From NCBI GenBank assembly GCA_947472765.1, contig CANJCM010000030.1, positions 1 to 49,482 of the forward strand: 49,482 nt of DNA, written 5' to 3'. Both the position numbers and the translations under genes were made by a program. The notes below the pieces were generated by a model. That model made no database searches and was not told the origin of the DNA. It worked only from the letters and a program-made list of their open reading frames with translations. The stretch is from Opitutia bacterium. GTDB lineage: Bacteria; Verrucomicrobiota; Verrucomicrobiia; Opitutales; Opitutaceae. Shown here piece after piece: positions 47,392-49,482 of this stretch. Each line of letters starts with the position of its first letter. Position 1 is the stretch's first letter.

Positions 47392-48329
47392 GTGGCGTGG
47401 CCGCCGAAGCCGCTGCCCCGACCCCGATCGCGTGGCGGCAGATCGCGGCGATCACGGCCGCGGCCGTCGCGGTCTTTGCTTTCCTGCGCTGGCTTCCGAC
47501 CGGGACCAACCTGAGTCACATGGATTTTCGCGCCACTGGTGCGAACTCGATTGAGTTCTGCGATCCCTTGAACCCGCAGTTCATCTCCGTGGTCGCGGTG
47601 CGCTCACCTGTGACGATGACAATTTCGGCCGCCCCGGTCGGCGGGGCCGGGCAGGAGGTTCGCGCGGTGGTGACACTCCGGACCGCGAGCGGCAAGGCGA
47701 TCGCTCCCGAAGACCTGCTGATCACACACACCCGGCGCCTGCACCTGCTCTTGATCGATCCCTCGCTGACCGATTACCAGCACGTGCATCCCGAACCGGG
47801 TGAGAAGCCGGGCGAATGGCGGTTCGCCTTCACGCCGCAACGTCCCGGCGTTTACCGCGTGTTCGCGGACTTCACCCCCGCCGCCACGGCGCGTGGGCTT
47901 TATGCGAGCGTCGATTGGAATGCCGGAGCGGCTTCCGGCGACGCGGGCACGGCGCCGCGGGATTCGAACCCGGTGGTGGAGCGTGACGGTTTCCGCTTCT
48001 CGCTCGCAACCGGCGGCTCACCGCTGCGCGCGGGGCAGCCCATCGATCTCTCGTTTGCGATCGTCCGCCCCGATGGCGCCGCGGTGCCGATGGAGCCGGT
48101 GATGGGGGCTTACGCGCACCTCGTGGCCTTCGATGAAGGCCGCAACGGCTTTGCTCATTTGCATCCGATCGAGCTCGACCCGCTGCAGCGTCCGGATGCG
48201 CAGCTGCCGCTGCTGAAGTTCAAGCTGACGATCCCGCAGCCCGGCCGGTACGTCGTTTGGGCGCAGATCAACCTCGGCGGCCGCGAGGTGTTCGTCCCCT
48301 TCTGGATCACGGTCGAACCTGCCGCGTAG
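47388..48329 (+). CDS. Membrane-anchored His-motif protein of unknown function, SCO partner
   Basis: I cannot name a function. The 313-residue protein has one N-terminal helix (about 17-35) and an extracytoplasmic part with two similar halves. Each has a histidine strand followed by HxHP: His114, His119, His132, His134 (HTRRLHLLLID, YQHVHPE), and His244, His257, His259 (AYAHLVAF, GFAHLHPIE). Beta-rich, immunoglobulin-like strands surround them (GVYRVFADFTP; GRYVVWAQINLGG). From memory this resembles the C-terminal part of certain 'heavy-metal-binding' proteins found with copper genes. Translational coupling to the CusF-SCO gene suggests copper handling for the oxidase; direct metal binding is inference. 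Confidence 0.75.
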   Translation: MSGVAAEAAAPTPIAWRQIAAITAAAVAVFAFLRWLPTGTNLSHMDFRATGANSIEFCDPLNPQFISVVAVRSPVTMTISAAPVGGAGQEVRAVVTLRTASGKAIAPEDLLITHTRRLHLLLIDPSLTDYQHVHPEPGEKPGEWRFAFTPQRPGVYRVFADFTPAATARGLYASVDWNAGAASGDAGTAPRDSNPVVERDGFRFSLATGGSPLRAGQPIDLSFAIVRPDGAAVPMEPVMGAYAHLVAFDEGRNGFAHLHPIELDPLQRPDAQLPLLKFKLTIPQPGRYVVWAQINLGGREVFVPFWITVEPAA

Positions 48330-48607
48330 AGCAGATTGGGCGATGCCGTAAACAGCCGGGCGTGGACGAGCCCCGCCCCGACGAAATTTGGGTCGGCGCA
48401 ACTTTCGTAGAGGCGCGCGGATTCCGAAGTTGGCTTCGTAGCCCGCTGCGTGAGCAGCGGGACGACTTTAAGCAAAGCAATCGAGAAGTCCCTGTCCTCA
48501 CGGACAGGGCCACGCCAATCCATTTAACTTCGGAATCGAAGTAATAGATGACATCCAATACCCCGCCACGACCGGATGCAGAGGCGAAGCCCGGCCGCTG
48601 CCACCTC
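48330..48607. other. Palindrome-rich intergenic region
   Basis: No gene seen. GGGCGTGGACGAGCCCCGCC at 48358 onward matches 24021 onward almost exactly. CCCGCTGC-GTGA-GCAGCGGG (48442-48461) and CCCTGTCC-TCAC-GGACAGGG (48490-48509) are perfect 8-bp hairpins. Both lie inside an 11-bp inverted pair, ATTCCGAAGTT (48421-48431) and AACTTCGGAAT (48526-48536), so the block is a nested palindrome of about 115 bases. Confidence 0.75.
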
Positions 48608-48630
48608 GGATTTTCGCACCGCGAAAATCC
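48608..48630. repeat. Hairpin abutting the amn stop codon
   Basis: GGATTTTCGC (48608-48617) pairs perfectly with GCGAAAATCC (48621-48630) around a 3-base loop; the next base is the first of the amn stop codon on the minus strand. It has the same stem length, loop size and nearly the same sequence as the hairpin overlapping the nuoD stop (10768-10790). No T-run follows. Confidence 0.85.
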
Positions 48631-49401
48631 TTAGAATTTCAGGTGCTTAACCGTGACGCCCTTGTTGATGAGCTGCTTGAGCGAGGCGATGCCGATGCGG
48701 AGATGGTCGTTCACGTACTTCTGATCCACCTGGGTGTCGCTCTCCGCGGTCTTCACGCCATCGGGGGTCATCGGTTGATCCGAGACCAGCAACAGGGCAC
48801 CGGTCGGAATCTCGTTGTAGAATCCGGTCATGAAGATGGTCGCGGTCTCCATGTCGATGCACATGGCCCGGATCTTCCGGAGGTATTTCTTGAAGTCGTC
48901 GTCGTGCTCCCAGACCCGGCGGTTGGTCGTGTACACCGTGCCGGTCCAGTAGTCGCGGGCATGTTCGCGGATCGTGGTGGAGATTGCCTTCTGCAGGGCG
49001 AAGGCGGGGAGGGCGGGAACCTCGGGCGGAAAATAATCGTTGCTCGTGCCCTCGCCCCGGATGGCGGCGATCGGCAGGATGAGATCGCCGAGTTCGGCGC
49101 GATGCTTGAGTCCGCCGCACTTGCCGAGGAAGAGCACGGCCTGGGGTTTGATCGCGCTGAGCAGGTCCATCACGGTGGCCGCGGTCGCGCTGCCCATGCC
49201 GAAGTTGATGATGGTGATGTCGCCCGCCGTTGCACTGGTCATCGGCCGGTCGCGACCGAGGATGGGCACGCGATGCCACTGCGCAAAAAGCTTAACGTAG
49301 TGGTCGAAATTGGTGAGCAGGATGAATTCGCCGAATTTGTTCAGAGGGACGCCGGTGTAGCGTGGCAGCCAGTTCTCGACGATGGCGCGGCGGGTCTTCA
49401 T
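48631..49401 (-). CDS. amn: AMP nucleosidase, short form
   Basis: Cleaves AMP to adenine and ribose 5-phosphate; 256 residues, a single nucleoside-phosphorylase-like domain without the extra N-terminal half of the 484-residue E. coli enzyme. Marks include ITIINFGMGSATAATVMDLL, VLFLGKCGGLKHRAELGDLI, AIRGEGTSNDYFPPEVPALP, AMCIDMETATIFMTGFYN and LLLVSDQPMTPDGVKT. The short form is known from bacteroidetes, chlamydiae and relatives. It is a single gene followed by a stop-abutting hairpin. An alternative role as another purine nucleoside phosphorylase is less likely given the block patterns. Confidence 0.9.
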   Translation of the reverse strand: MKTRRAIVENWLPRYTGVPLNKFGEFILLTNFDHYVKLFAQWHRVPILGRDRPMTSATAGDITIINFGMGSATAATVMDLLSAIKPQAVLFLGKCGGLKHRAELGDLILPIAAIRGEGTSNDYFPPEVPALPAFALQKAISTTIREHARDYWTGTVYTTNRRVWEHDDDFKKYLRKIRAMCIDMETATIFMTGFYNEIPTGALLLVSDQPMTPDGVKTAESDTQVDQKYVNDHLRIGIASLKQLINKGVTVKHLKF

Positions 49402-49482
49402 GGCTGGGGTGTAGCGAACACCTTAAACCGAATACACCGAAAAATGGCGCGGACAGCAGGATGCGAACAGGCGAACCAGGCG

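Overview
The window looks like chromosomal DNA of a G+C-rich, aerobic, Gram-negative member of the Verrucomicrobiota, most likely near the Opitutaceae. I infer this from a DUF1552 protein end, a complex I cluster with two NuoM genes, a GroEL with a Gly/His tail, Tat-exported SMP-30 and Agl23-type genes, and gene gaps full of short palindromes and stuttering low-complexity DNA. No search was run, so the taxonomy is an inference. Nearly all of it is housekeeping energy and biosynthesis; I see no phage, insertion sequence, CRISPR array or defence locus.

Layout. (1) 1-206: the end of a DUF1552 gene and its terminator, followed by about 970 bases without genes that are packed with inverted and simple repeats. 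(2) 1179-13694, minus strand: a respiratory complex I operon transcribed nuoA-B-C-D-I-H-J-K-L-M-M-N. It has a duplicated NuoM, a long NuoL arm, no nuoE/F/G, and a run of hairpins where E/F/G would normally lie. (3) 14114-17152, minus: ApbE flavin transferase, a GT2 glycosyltransferase and an Agl23-like membrane protein. (4) 17447-21562, minus: an SMP-30 lactonase-like protein, DNA polymerase III delta', thymidylate kinase and a PfkB sugar kinase. (5) 21695-23786, plus: ExbB/TolQ, ExbD/TolR and a TonB/TolA-like protein. (6) 23843-24290: tRNA-Ala(GGC) and tRNA-Thr(CGT). (7) 24377-29299: a LON substrate-binding-domain protein divergent from dnaK-groES-groEL, with a 32-bp perfect palindrome between them. 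(8) 29567-37540, plus: a PhnP-like metallo-hydrolase, then a sulfur locus (Rrf2 regulator, oxyanion porin, sulfate-binding protein, CysT, CysW, CysA, CysK). (9) 37591-48329: a caa3-type cytochrome c oxidase (coxB-A-C-D) with its assembly genes (CtaG, DUF420/CtaM, CtaB, CtaA, a CusF-SCO fusion and a His-rich partner) and a lipoprotein azurin. (10) 48631-49401, minus: a short AMP nucleosidase.

How it fits together. Complex I feeds electrons to quinone. The caa3 oxidase, perhaps fed by the azurin or by its own fused cytochrome c, ends the chain. CtaA/CtaB make haem A, and the SCO/CusF/His-rich pair probably handles copper. The sulfur locus brings sulfate in and ends in cysteine synthesis under a sulfur-type Rrf2 regulator. 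The most interesting signals are the four-pump complex I lacking its NADH module at this locus, the hairpins that touch stop and start codons (nuoD/nuoI, amn, apbE), the palindrome upstream of dnaK, and a 24-bp palindromic repeat family spread through the intergenic DNA.
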